From positions 1 to 59,768 of the forward strand of contig RGPS01000010.1 of assembly GCA_010084195.1 (NCBI GenBank): a DNA stretch of 59,768 bases. Reading direction: 5' to 3'. The notes below the pieces were generated by a model. It was not told the DNA's origin, did not search any database, and worked only from the letters and a program-made list of their open reading frames with translations. Positions 25,493-34,074 of this stretch are shown here, in pieces; the stretch's first letter is position 1; each line of letters begins with the position of its first letter. This DNA comes from Terriglobia bacterium (lineage in GTDB: Bacteria > Acidobacteriota > Terriglobia > Bryobacterales > Bryobacteraceae). The position numbers were made by a program, and so were the translations under genes.

Positions 25493-25526
25493 CCATCCCA
25501 TTAACGGCGTTATTTCGGACTTGTAA
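25395..25526 (+). other. +1-frame C-terminal segment of the tape-measure-like gene
   Basis: Read one base ahead of frame 0, this stretch encodes PQITVNVSAMDSRSFMDRS and then an amphipathic helix (DIANAVREAMLNN) to TAA 25524-25526. It looks like the genuine C-terminus of the preceding protein. Frame-0 TTC CCC GCA (25391-25399) could slip +1 at CCC-G. Otherwise a deletion or indel put it out of frame. Confidence 0.6.
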
Positions 25527-25530
25527 ACCT

Positions 25531-25884
25531 ATGCCTACCTTTCCAACCCTCAGAACAGGAGCTATCACGCAATATCCCGCCACTGTGAAGACCTCCTTCG
25601 GGAACACAAAAGTGGTGGAGTTTCTGGATGGCAGTTCACAACGGTATTCAGCGGGGGCGGCCCCGCTGCGCCAGTGGATTGTGAGACTGGAGCGCCTCGA
25701 TGCCAGGGAAGATGCTCTGGTGACTGCTTTCGTGAAAAACAACGTCGAAGGCACGTTCGTTTTCAACGATCCGTTTAGCGGCATCAGTGCGACGAAGTGT
25801 GCTCTGCGCGGTCCGGAGATGCAGAATGTGATCGCCGGAGAACTGAATCAGGAGTCCGCTTTTGTGATTGAGGAACTGCCATGA
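25531..25884 (+). CDS. distal tail protein (DUF2460-like)
   Basis: 117 aa. Pattern: basic start, VKTSFGNTKVVEFLDGSSQRY, WIVRLERLDAREDALVTAFV, and GTFVFNDPFSG. It resembles the N-terminal domain of siphovirus and GTA distal tail proteins (gp12-like), which join the tube to the hub. It is clearly related to the N-terminal 85 residues of the next gene (shared W..L..L...EA....F......GxFxFxDP), so the two are tandem paralogues. Its stop overlaps the next start as ATGA (25881-25884). Confidence 0.65.
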   Translation: MPTFPTLRTGAITQYPATVKTSFGNTKVVEFLDGSSQRYSAGAAPLRQWIVRLERLDAREDALVTAFVKNNVEGTFVFNDPFSGISATKCALRGPEMQNVIAGELNQESAFVIEELP

Positions 25885-26654
25885 GCTGGTATCCACAAAC
25901 TTCGGCGGGGACTTTGGTTCAGCTACCGCTGCGTCGGCGCACAATATGGCGGGCGATTACGAACCAGTTCGAGAACGGGGAGCGAATTTCGCTGCCGGAT
26001 CGCGGTGCAGGCCGTATTGAGTGGCAGCTCGCCTATCGCGATCTCTCGGAGGCCGAAGCTGGCGCCATCACCAACTTCTTTCATTCAGCGCGGGGGGCGT
26101 TTGGGACCTTCGCATTTGCTGACCCATGTGCCAATCTGCTGGGCTGGAGCGACGACCTGTCCAAAGATGATTGGCAAGTTGGTCTCGTTGGCGTCTCTGC
26201 AGTCGGTGCGGGACCCGGCGGGGCTTCCGCAGCCATGTTGATCAGCAACGCCAGCGCGGGGACGCAGGGCGTGGCGCAGACCGTTGCGCTGCCCGGGGAG
26301 TACTCGACTTGTTTCAGCGTGTATTTAAGGTCCGCTTTACCGGTGAACGTCACGCTTCGAAGGGGATCGGGCTTCACAACCGTAACCCCTTCTGCAAAAT
26401 GGAAGCGGTATTTCCTGACGGGCCCGGCCCCCGGCGAAGACAACGCGACTTTCAGTCTTGATGTGGCTGGGGGCAGTGCGGTAGAGATCTGGGGGATGCA
26501 GGTTGAAGCCGGCCCCTACCCCTCACAATACAGACCCACGGAAGCGGCGGCAGGAATCTACGAACGAACCAGTTTTGCCAGCGATGAACTGGCAATGACG
26601 GCAATCGGCGTCGGCCTTTTCGCCTGTGAATTCACCCTGATATCCAAAATCTGA
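25881..26654 (+). CDS. distal tail protein with C-terminal carbohydrate-binding-like domain
   Basis: 257 aa. Residues 1 to about 85 repeat the distal-tail pattern of the preceding gene and end in GTFAFADPCANLL. From about 90 to 220 a jelly-roll-like module follows (NLLGWSDDLSKDDWQV, YSTCFSVYLRSALPVNVTL, VEIWGMQVEAGPYPSQY), a module often found on phage tail proteins that bind glycans. It may help the particle recognise cell-surface sugars. Translationally coupled to the previous gene by ATGA. The sugar-binding role is inferred from fold pattern only. Confidence 0.65.
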   Translation: MSWYPQTSAGTLVQLPLRRRTIWRAITNQFENGERISLPDRGAGRIEWQLAYRDLSEAEAGAITNFFHSARGAFGTFAFADPCANLLGWSDDLSKDDWQVGLVGVSAVGAGPGGASAAMLISNASAGTQGVAQTVALPGEYSTCFSVYLRSALPVNVTLRRGSGFTTVTPSAKWKRYFLTGPAPGEDNATFSLDVAGGSAVEIWGMQVEAGPYPSQYRPTEAAAGIYERTSFASDELAMTAIGVGLFACEFTLISKI

Positions 26655-26670
26655 GAAACGGAAAAAGACA

Positions 26671-29600
26671 ATGCCAGGCGCACTCATAATCAAAGAAAGC
26701 ACAAACGGCGACGCCCCCGTCCTGTTATTCGATTGCACCCTCGCCAACGGTGAGGTAGAACGGTGGAGCAGCCGAACTCTGCCGTTTGAGGGGCACACCT
26801 ACCATGCCCGTATTTTGCGCCATAACCTGTTCGAATCTCAGGTCGCAACCGATGCGGCGTCGAGTGGCACACCTCGTCTGTCGTTTGAACTGGCGAACGC
26901 GGACTCACGGTTGTCTCAGGTAGAACGGCAGACCGGCTTCAAGGGTTCCAGGCTCACGGTCCGTGCCGTTTTTGCCGACGGTACTACGGGCCTGCCTTCG
27001 AGCGATCCGGTGACCGTATTTAGCGGCCTGATGAATCCCCCTGAGTTGATCGGCGAGGCAACATTCCGTCTCAGCGCCATCAACCGAATGTCTATGCTTC
27101 GCGCCGTGGTGCCTGAAGTGCGCGTGCAGCGCAGGTGCCCGTGGCGATTCCCCGCAACTTTGGAACAGCGCGGTGAAGCAACAGATGGCGGTGCCTCCAA
27201 AGGGAAGTATTCGCCCTTCTATCGTTGCGGCTATTCACCGGATCAGAGTGGCGGCAAGGGTAACCTGAACGGGTCCGAGCCGTTCACATCATGCACCGGC
27301 AGCCGACCTGAATGCGAGTCGCGGGGGATGTTCCTGACGGACTCCTCGGGGCGCCCGACGGCCAGATTCGGGGGCATCGAATTTGTGCCGGCGACGATTT
27401 TTGTTCGTGGCTCCGGCCAGAAGAACTACACGACATCTGCGGTTCAGGACAATCAGGGGCGCTACAACGACTTTGTACCCCTGGTGTACGGCACGCAGTG
27501 GCACGCCCCCGATGTTGTGTTCTCCCGGAATGACGGTAATCTGACCCGGATGGAAGTGCTGATCGGCATGGGGCAGATCGAAGGAGTTCTGAAGGTCATC
27601 GTCAATGGCTTCGAGGTCCCGCTGGGGATCTCCGGAACCAACATGACCTCGTCAGGCTGGTACAACTTCGTCAACACGGGGACGCGGGAAGGCCATCAGG
27701 ATCCGAATTTTTCCGATGGCCGGGGCATTGCCCTCGGTGACCCCTATGGCAGTATGGCGTACCTTGCAGTCGTTGTGCCCAACCGGATCAGCGATGGCAC
27801 CAGGCTGCCAAACGTCAGCGTTTTGCTACAAGGTCTGCGTTTGGAACAATTCAGTCTGAGTGGCACGTCAGAGGGTGAGGCGTTCTCGGATAATCCGGCG
27901 TGGGTCCTGCTCGACATCCTGCGCCGCAGTGGTTATGGCCTGGATGAGCTCGACGTACCCAGTTTCGCGAAGGCTGCGGCCACTGCCGGCCAGATGATTA
28001 CAGTGAATGATCCCGTGGGCGGCAGCACCCAGATTCCACGCTTTCAGTGCAATTTTGCCCTCAAGCAGAGACGCAGCGCGGGCGAAGTGATTCGTTCCCT
28101 GCGCAACTCCTCGCGGATCTACCTCGTGCTCTCTCCCGCCGGGAAGCTGGCCGCCCGGACCGAAAACACATTTGCACTGCAGCACCCCGCAAAGCCGGAG
28201 GGCAGTAACGCCACAGGCACATTCAATGGCGGATGGCCAGCCTATGAGTTCGGCCCGTCGTCAATCGCCCGCCTCGGGGATGGAAGTTCAAGCGTGCAGC
28301 TGTCGTCAAAACAGGCTCAGGATACCCCCAATCGCCTGTCAGTGGAGTTCCAGGACAGCTTCAACCAATATCAACAGGACAGTCTTTCACTTTCCAATGG
28401 CGATGACGCTGATCTGTGTGGCCATGAGGTTGCTACCGGCTACGATGGAGCCGGTATTTCGAGCTTCTCGCAGGCTGCGCGCTGCCTGTTGCTGGCGCTC
28501 AACCGAGGCATCGCGGGCAATCAGTTCGTCGAATTCCAGACCAGCGCCAAAGCCCTCGGCCTGATGCCAGGCGATCTGGTCACGGTCACATACCCGAAGG
28601 AAAATCTCACCAGGGCAGCATTTCGAGTGATCCGCATCACTCCCGGCGACAACTTCCGCACCGCAACCATCGTGGCGCAGGCACACGACGACGCCTGGTA
28701 CTCAGATGATGCCAAAACCCTCTCCGGCGGGCGGGGCTGGCATGCCACGCAGGGCGCGGGACTTCCCTCCCCCGTCTGCGGCACCATTCCGGACGCTTTT
28801 GGAGATCTGCAACTTGGCATCTCCGAAACAGAAGTTTCCGGGAGCGATGGTTCATCGAACGTTGAACTGGCCGTTAGTTTTGGCATTCCCAACGGAGAGA
28901 GAAGTCTCTTGCCGTCTCCTTTGGTTGGCCTGAATGCGACCCTCCAGCCGACTGGTGGCACGCTTCCCGCCGACACTACCCTTTACTATGCGGTCAGCGC
29001 GGTTGACAGTTCCGGGGGAGAAAGTCCCCTGTCGTTTGTGGTTCAGGTTCGAACCCCTTCCGGGGCAAATACAAACCAAACCGAGATCCACGACATCTCG
29101 CTCCCGGCCGCAGCCACGGGCTTCAATATTTACCGCGGGCCTGCCCCGCAAAAGCTCTTCCGGATCGCGACCAATCAGGCTCCCTCCAGTGGTTTTGCCG
29201 ACCCCGGCCTGGTGTTGCAGGCAAGCCTGCCGCCGGACCCCCATTTCGACCACGTAAACATCTATTGGCGATGGGAGTTCATCCCGGAGACCGCTGCGAC
29301 CACTCACAGTGCCACGGTGATCGGCAACAGCATTTTGAGCATGCCGGTTGACCGGTATAAGGCAGCGACACTCCGCATCACAAGAGGTCCGGGGGCAGGC
29401 CAGGAACGCGCCATTCTCAGCAACGGTGCGCACGACTTTACAGTTGCCACCGCCTTCTCGCCCACACCGGAAGCCTCAAGCTTCTTTGCCGTCTCGGAAA
29501 ATTCCTGGCGAGCCGGAGCACATGGCGAATCCAGCCCCGTCTCCATTTCTATTCCCGAGCGACTCGGCGCTACCGTCCAGGTGAGCGCCCGCGCCGCCAG

Positions 29601-30570
29601 CGGCAAGGATGAAGAAGCGGCCTACGCGATTTCGCCCCTGACTCGCTGGACAATTGGCCAGTCGGGAGGTCTGCTTGCGGATTCTGACATCCCGCCAGCC
29701 CCGCTCTTTGGCGTTGCGGCTTCACCGTCGAGGGGGGGAGTTCTGGAGCTGGGCTCAGTTGCGTTCGTAAATCTGGTCAACACCCGAGGGGTAATTGCCG
29801 GAACCTACCGCTTCAACTATTACGACGAAATCCAGGGCGCACCGCCGCTCGCGCTCACCTCGACCATCGGCCCGGGTGACACCAGCCTTGCCCTCGCAAC
29901 ACCTGTGGAAGTGGGCGATTTGCTGCAGCTGGAACATGAGGTTGTGCGGGTAATCGCTATTGCAGGCACCACCGTGACAGTCGAGAGAGGTCTGCACAGA
30001 ACCGCAGCTGCGGCGCACGCCAGCGGCACGCCGGTTTGGATTCTGAAAGATCAGGTGGTGATCGTGCCCTTCGTCAGGAATTTCTTCGGGAGTCCGGCGA
30101 GCGGTGACTGGAAGTACTCAGTCGAACTGCCAAACTGCCGGCTCGCAACTGTTGAACTGGTCCTCACGAATGCCATCGGGAACGGACCCTCGGCTTTCAA
30201 CGCCTATACCGAAACCAACGAGTTGGGATTACGAACGTTCTCCGGCGGCCAATACACCTTTCAGATACCTGGCTACCTGGCGATTCAGTCGAACGCTGCG
30301 CCTTTCATCATCGTTGACATTGACCGGACCGTCCGCGACATGTACGGCGTCCTGGGAACCCCTTCCAGCGGAGCAGGCGTAACTGTTCAACTCAATCTGA
30401 ATGGTGCTGCGTGGGCGACGCTTCAGTTTGCACCGGGGCAAGCCACTTCACCGTCCGTCAGCGGCTTCGGGCTCGCCACGCTTCATGCCGGCGACCAACT
30501 GAGCCTCGACGTCACGGGCGTCGGAACCACGTCACCTGGCAGCGATCTCACGCTGATCATCCGGCTGTGA
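26671..30570 (+). CDS. tail hub/host-specificity protein with four-Cys cluster and Ig-like domains
   Basis: 1299 aa, the last gene of the virion cluster. The first 230 residues match the BR0599/DUF2163-type hub: beta-rich start, then C156, C186, C208 and C215 in the order CPW, RCGY, SCTG, ECE and ending at ARFGG. Equivalent cysteines hold an iron-sulfur cluster in GTA gp13-like hub proteins. Residues about 230-700 look like the gpJ/gp15-type central fibre region. From about 750 several Fn3/Ig-like modules follow (TLYYAVSAVDSSGGESP). It probably combines hub, tip and receptor-binding functions in one chain. No peptidase motif (NlpC/P60) was seen. Confidence 0.7.
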   Translation: MPGALIIKESTNGDAPVLLFDCTLANGEVERWSSRTLPFEGHTYHARILRHNLFESQVATDAASSGTPRLSFELANADSRLSQVERQTGFKGSRLTVRAVFADGTTGLPSSDPVTVFSGLMNPPELIGEATFRLSAINRMSMLRAVVPEVRVQRRCPWRFPATLEQRGEATDGGASKGKYSPFYRCGYSPDQSGGKGNLNGSEPFTSCTGSRPECESRGMFLTDSSGRPTARFGGIEFVPATIFVRGSGQKNYTTSAVQDNQGRYNDFVPLVYGTQWHAPDVVFSRNDGNLTRMEVLIGMGQIEGVLKVIVNGFEVPLGISGTNMTSSGWYNFVNTGTREGHQDPNFSDGRGIALGDPYGSMAYLAVVVPNRISDGTRLPNVSVLLQGLRLEQFSLSGTSEGEAFSDNPAWVLLDILRRSGYGLDELDVPSFAKAAATAGQMITVNDPVGGSTQIPRFQCNFALKQRRSAGEVIRSLRNSSRIYLVLSPAGKLAARTENTFALQHPAKPEGSNATGTFNGGWPAYEFGPSSIARLGDGSSSVQLSSKQAQDTPNRLSVEFQDSFNQYQQDSLSLSNGDDADLCGHEVATGYDGAGISSFSQAARCLLLALNRGIAGNQFVEFQTSAKALGLMPGDLVTVTYPKENLTRAAFRVIRITPGDNFRTATIVAQAHDDAWYSDDAKTLSGGRGWHATQGAGLPSPVCGTIPDAFGDLQLGISETEVSGSDGSSNVELAVSFGIPNGERSLLPSPLVGLNATLQPTGGTLPADTTLYYAVSAVDSSGGESPLSFVVQVRTPSGANTNQTEIHDISLPAAATGFNIYRGPAPQKLFRIATNQAPSSGFADPGLVLQASLPPDPHFDHVNIYWRWEFIPETAATTHSATVIGNSILSMPVDRYKAATLRITRGPGAGQERAILSNGAHDFTVATAFSPTPEASSFFAVSENSWRAGAHGESSPVSISIPERLGATVQVSARAASGKDEEAAYAISPLTRWTIGQSGGLLADSDIPPAPLFGVAASPSRGGVLELGSVAFVNLVNTRGVIAGTYRFNYYDEIQGAPPLALTSTIGPGDTSLALATPVEVGDLLQLEHEVVRVIAIAGTTVTVERGLHRTAAAAHASGTPVWILKDQVVIVPFVRNFFGSPASGDWKYSVELPNCRLATVELVLTNAIGNGPSAFNAYTETNELGLRTFSGGQYTFQIPGYLAIQSNAAPFIIVDIDRTVRDMYGVLGTPSSGAGVTVQLNLNGAAWATLQFAPGQATSPSVSGFGLATLHAGDQLSLDVTGVGTTSPGSDLTLIIRL

Positions 30571-30605
30571 GCATTCCCCGGTAGGGGCCTCGCTAAACTA
30601 GTCCC

Positions 30606-31835
30606 TTGCTGCTGGTTCAAAATGTCTCGAAGCTCTATCGCCTCTACCGGTCCCCGTTCGACCGGATTCGGGAGCTGAATCCGTTTCAGACGAAACCCCT
30701 CCACACCGATTTCTGGGCACTTCGCGATATCTCGTTCTCGGTTGATCGCGGCGAAATCGTCAGCCTGGTCGGTCCGAACGGCTGTGGCAAGAGCACGCTG
30801 CTGCAGATCATCTCCGGGATCCTCCGGCCCACAACCGGCCGGGTCGTTACCAGAGGCCGTCTCGCCGCCCTTCTCGAACTGGGTGCGGGCTTCAACCCCG
30901 ACTTCACCGGTCGCGAAAATGTCCTCATCAACGGCGAGATCCTCGGCATTTCGCGCGCAGAAATGCTGAGCCACATGAAGGCCATCGAAGCCTTTGCTGA
31001 AATCGGCGATTACATTGACCGCCCCGTGAAAGAGTATTCGAGCGGCATGTATGTTCGGCTCGCGTTCTCCACCGCTATTCATGTGAACCCCGAAATCCTG
31101 ATCGTTGACGAAGCACTCGCGGTCGGCGACGCCGTTTTCGCCAACCGCTGCATCCGCAAGTTCGAGGAACTCCGCGAAAAGAAGACCACTGTCCTCTTCG
31201 TTTCCCATGACCTTGGCCTGGTGAAGCAACTCTCCCACCGCGCCATTTTCCTGCTCAACGGCCGCATGGAAGCCGAAGGCGAGCCCAAGCACGTCATTGA
31301 TAAATACATTGGCGTGGTGCTGGAGCGGCAAAAGGCCTTCGACCTGTCCGACCGCCCCGCGCTGATGACCTCCTCGAATCGCCATGGCGACGGCACCAGC
31401 GAGATTATCGGAGTCCGCCTTCTCGATTCCCTCGGCCGCGATTGCGCCGTCATTACGAGCGGAGATGCCATCACCGTCCGCATCACTGTCCGCTTCAACC
31501 AGAATCGCGCCACGCCCATGGTTGGTATCCTCATCCGCAACCGCATTGGCATGGACATCTACGGCACCAACACACGCATTGAACAGGTGGAGCTGGGTCA
31601 GTACGAATCGGGAGAAGCGCTTGAAGTGGATTTCACCTTCGACGCCTGGCTGACCCCACACCAATACACCATCACAGCCGCAACACAGTATCTGGACGGC
31701 TCCAGCCATGACTGGCTGGACGACGTCATCACCTTCGACGTCCTCTCGCCCCGCATCGCAGCCGGCGTTACCGACCTAAGATCCCAAATCAACTTCCGCC
31801 GGATAGCTAGCCATGAAGACGCGGCTGGCACTTAA
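30606..31835 (+). CDS. ABC transporter ATPase, polysaccharide export (Wzt-like)
   Basis: 409 aa. ATPase domain in the first 245 residues: Walker A GPNGCGKST (about 57-65), the family-specific AALLELGAGFNPDFTGREN, signature YSSGMYVRL, Walker B ILIVDEALAVGD, and the switch histidine in FVSHD. The rest (about 255-400) is a Wzt-type C-terminal beta sandwich that binds the polysaccharide end. Such ATPases power export of O-antigen or capsule with a two-domain permease. No permease is present in the window, so it is an orphan here. The start is TTG 30606, without an evident ribosome site; no ATG lies upstream of the Walker motif in frame. Confidence 0.88.
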   Translation: MLLVQNVSKLYRLYRSPFDRIRELNPFQTKPLHTDFWALRDISFSVDRGEIVSLVGPNGCGKSTLLQIISGILRPTTGRVVTRGRLAALLELGAGFNPDFTGRENVLINGEILGISRAEMLSHMKAIEAFAEIGDYIDRPVKEYSSGMYVRLAFSTAIHVNPEILIVDEALAVGDAVFANRCIRKFEELREKKTTVLFVSHDLGLVKQLSHRAIFLLNGRMEAEGEPKHVIDKYIGVVLERQKAFDLSDRPALMTSSNRHGDGTSEIIGVRLLDSLGRDCAVITSGDAITVRITVRFNQNRATPMVGILIRNRIGMDIYGTNTRIEQVELGQYESGEALEVDFTFDAWLTPHQYTITAATQYLDGSSHDWLDDVITFDVLSPRIAAGVTDLRSQINFRRIASHEDAAGT

Positions 31836-32100
31836 AATCAACGCCGGCGCGAAGCGAACCCAATTCGCCGGACGCCACGGCGACGCCTGGAAGCTCCGGG
31901 TCGCCGCCCCGCCCGTCGACGGCAAAGCCAACGCCGCCATCCTGAAATTCATAGCCCAAATCGCCGGAGTTCGCGCCAGCGAGATCACCATCATCTCGGG
32001 CCAAACCTCCAGCACAAAACTGCTCGAAATTGAGGGAATAGACGCCGATTCAATGAACCGCGCTATCCTCATGTCGAACGAGGAATCACATGCCACTTGA
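31813..32100 (+). CDS. DUF167 (YggU-like) family protein
   Basis: 95 aa. KINAGAKRTQF, LRVAAPPVDGKANAAILKF and ISGQTSSTKLLEI are the three conserved blocks of DUF167. The family is small, cytoplasmic and without a settled function. It overlaps the end of the ABC gene by 23 bases and the next gene's start by 11 bases, so all three are probably co-transcribed. Confidence 0.88.
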   Translation: MKTRLALKINAGAKRTQFAGRHGDAWKLRVAAPPVDGKANAAILKFIAQIAGVRASEITIISGQTSSTKLLEIEGIDADSMNRAILMSNEESHAT

Positions 32101-33271
32101 CGCCACCACGCTGGAACGAATTCAGGAAGCGCTTCGCCGCGAAAATCTCGACGGGTGGCTATTTTTCGACCACCACCAGCGCGACGCCCTCGCCTACCGT
32201 GTCCTCGGCTTCCAGCCCGCCAGCCACGTGACGCGCCGCTGGTATTACATGATCCCTGCCCAGGGCGAGCCGATCGGCATGGTCCACCGTATTGAATCGG
32301 GCATGCTGAATGCCCTGCCCGGCGAGAAAATCAAATATTCCAGCTGGAGCGAACAGCAAGGCACCCTGGGCACCCTCCTCAAAGGCTGCAAGCGGGTCGC
32401 CATGCAGTATTCACCGATGTGCGCCGTGCCCTACGTCGCCATGGTGGATGCCGGTACTGTGGAACTGGTCCGGTCCAACGGCGTCGAGGTGGTCACCTCA
32501 GCCGAACTGATCTGTGAATTCGAAGCTTGCCTCACCGACGCCCAGTTCGAATCCCATATGGAAGCCGGTCGTCGGGTCGATATCGTCCGCGCCGGTGCCT
32601 TCGATTTCATGGCCGCCAAACTGGCCGGCGGAGTGGATGAAGTAGCCGTCGCCGACTGGGTTCGGGAGGAATTCCGCAAAGCGGGCCTGTTCGCCGACCA
32701 CGGCCCCATCGTCGGCGTCAACGGCCATGCCGGGGACCCGCACTACGAACCCTCCCCCGCCACCAGTTCCCCCATCCGCCCCGGGGACCTCGTCCTCCTC
32801 GACATGTGGGCCAAACTCGACCAGCCCGGTGCCTGCTACTACGACATCACGTGGACCGGCTTCGTCGGTGAAGCTCCCGACCACATCCATAGAAGCTTTG
32901 AAATTGTCACCGGTGCGCGCGATGCCGCCATCGCAGCCGTAAAATCAGCCGTGTCTGGCGGTCGCGCCATTTGCGGTTATGAGGTGGATGACGCCTGCCG
33001 CAACCACATCCGTGCCTCTGGCGAAGTCGATTACTTCGTCCACCGAACCGGCCACTCCATCGGCGAGGAAGTCCACGGCACCGGTGCCAATATGGACAAC
33101 CTGGAAACCCACGACGAGCGCCGCATCCTGCCAGGCTCACTGTTCTCCGTGGAACCCGGCTTGTATTACGCAGATTACGGTGTCCGGACCGAAATCGACA
33201 TGTACGTGTCGGCCACCGACGCCATTGTCACCGGAGCCATGCAGTCAAAGCTGCTGCGCATCGGTGCCTGA
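32090..33271 (+). CDS. M24 family metallopeptidase (Xaa-Pro peptidase-like)
   Basis: 393 aa. An N-terminal creatinase-like domain (DGWLFFDHHQRDALAYRVL) is followed by a pita-bread catalytic domain. The five metal ligands can be placed: Asp in LVLLDMWA, Asp in YYDITWTG, His in HRTGHSIG, Glu in FSVEPGLY and Glu in VRTEIDMYV. Members cleave a residue before proline, or act as proline dipeptidases. Cytoplasmic, with no signal peptide. ATG 32090 overlaps DUF167 by 11 bases. Substrate preference cannot be read from sequence. Confidence 0.9.
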   Translation: MPLDATTLERIQEALRRENLDGWLFFDHHQRDALAYRVLGFQPASHVTRRWYYMIPAQGEPIGMVHRIESGMLNALPGEKIKYSSWSEQQGTLGTLLKGCKRVAMQYSPMCAVPYVAMVDAGTVELVRSNGVEVVTSAELICEFEACLTDAQFESHMEAGRRVDIVRAGAFDFMAAKLAGGVDEVAVADWVREEFRKAGLFADHGPIVGVNGHAGDPHYEPSPATSSPIRPGDLVLLDMWAKLDQPGACYYDITWTGFVGEAPDHIHRSFEIVTGARDAAIAAVKSAVSGGRAICGYEVDDACRNHIRASGEVDYFVHRTGHSIGEEVHGTGANMDNLETHDERRILPGSLFSVEPGLYYADYGVRTEIDMYVSATDAIVTGAMQSKLLRIGA

Positions 33272-33369
33272 CGCAGTCCGAGCTGTGGGACGGCTTGTTT
33301 AGCTGCGCGGCGGTTGCCAAACGCCGAAAAAGTCCAGACGGAGAGTGCATCCCGTTCGGCAAGAAATTT

Positions 33370-34071
33370 TCACTTATTGATGATCGCCGCCGCCCGCGCG
33401 AAAACTGCGTCCAGCATCTCCTGCGTCAGCCGTCCCGTGGACGTGTTCTGCTGGCTCGGGTGATACGAACTAATCACCGGGGGCCGCAGCCCGTCGTGCA
33501 ACAGATTGTGGCCAAACGGACAGGCCGAGAACTTCTCCCCCCGGACCTCCAGATACGAGCGGTGCGCTATGGCCCCCAGCGTCACCACCACTTTCAGGTT
33601 CTTCAGAAGCTTCAACTCCTGCTGTAACCACCGGCTGCAATTGCCCAGTTCATCGGGTGCAGGCTTGTTATCCGGAGGAGCACAGTGCCCCGCAGCCGTG
33701 ATCCAGGCATGGTTCAGCACCAGACCATCGTCCGCACTCCGGCTCTCCGGCTGTGACGCGAAACCACTCCTATGGAGCGCCCGGTACAAAAAGTCGCCCG
33801 ACTTATCCCCCGTAAACATCCGCCCCGTCCGGTTCGCCCCATGCGCCCCGGGCGCGAGCCCCACAATCAGCAACCGAGCCTCCGGGTCCCCAAACGAAGG
33901 TACCGGCTTCCCCCAATACTCCCAATCCAGCCAGGCCCGCCGCTTTACCCGCGCCACTTCAGTGCAATGCTGAATCAGCCGAGGGCATCTCTTACAGGCG
34001 ACAATTTTCTGATTCAGAACCGCGAGGTCCCGGCTCGAACTACGGACCGAAGAGTCGTTGCTACAATTCAC
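33370..34071 (-). CDS. type 5 uracil-DNA glycosylase (UDGb-like, Fe-S)
   Basis: 233 aa. N-terminal CKRCPRL and a later CPFGHN provide cluster cysteines. Motif [19 protein letters not shown] is the active-site loop of family-5 UDG, which lacks the polar Asp/Asn of family 4. [14 protein letters not shown] is the DNA-intercalation loop. It removes uracil and deaminated bases from DNA. The open frame runs far into the divergent SDR gene; the only sensible start near the family N-terminus is GTG 34071, three bases before the SDR ATG at 34075. Promoters of the two genes must therefore overlap their coding regions. Confidence 0.85.
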   Translation of the reverse strand: MNCSNDSSVRSSSRDLAVLNQKIVACKRCPRLIQHCTEVARVKRRAWLDWEYWGKPVPSFGDPEARLLIVGLAPGAHGANRTGRMFTGDKSGDFLYRALHRSGFASQPESRSADDGLVLNHAWITAAGHCAPPDNKPAPDELGNCSRWLQQELKLLKNLKVVVTLGAIAHRSYLEVRGEKFSACPFGHNLLHDGLRPPVISSYHPSQQNTSTGRLTQEMLDAVFARAAAIINK

Positions 34072-34074
34072 GCG

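Noticed and set aside
30483-31709. 408-aa minus-strand frame
   Set aside because: Antisense to the Wzt-type ATPase, whose Walker motifs fix the coding strand.
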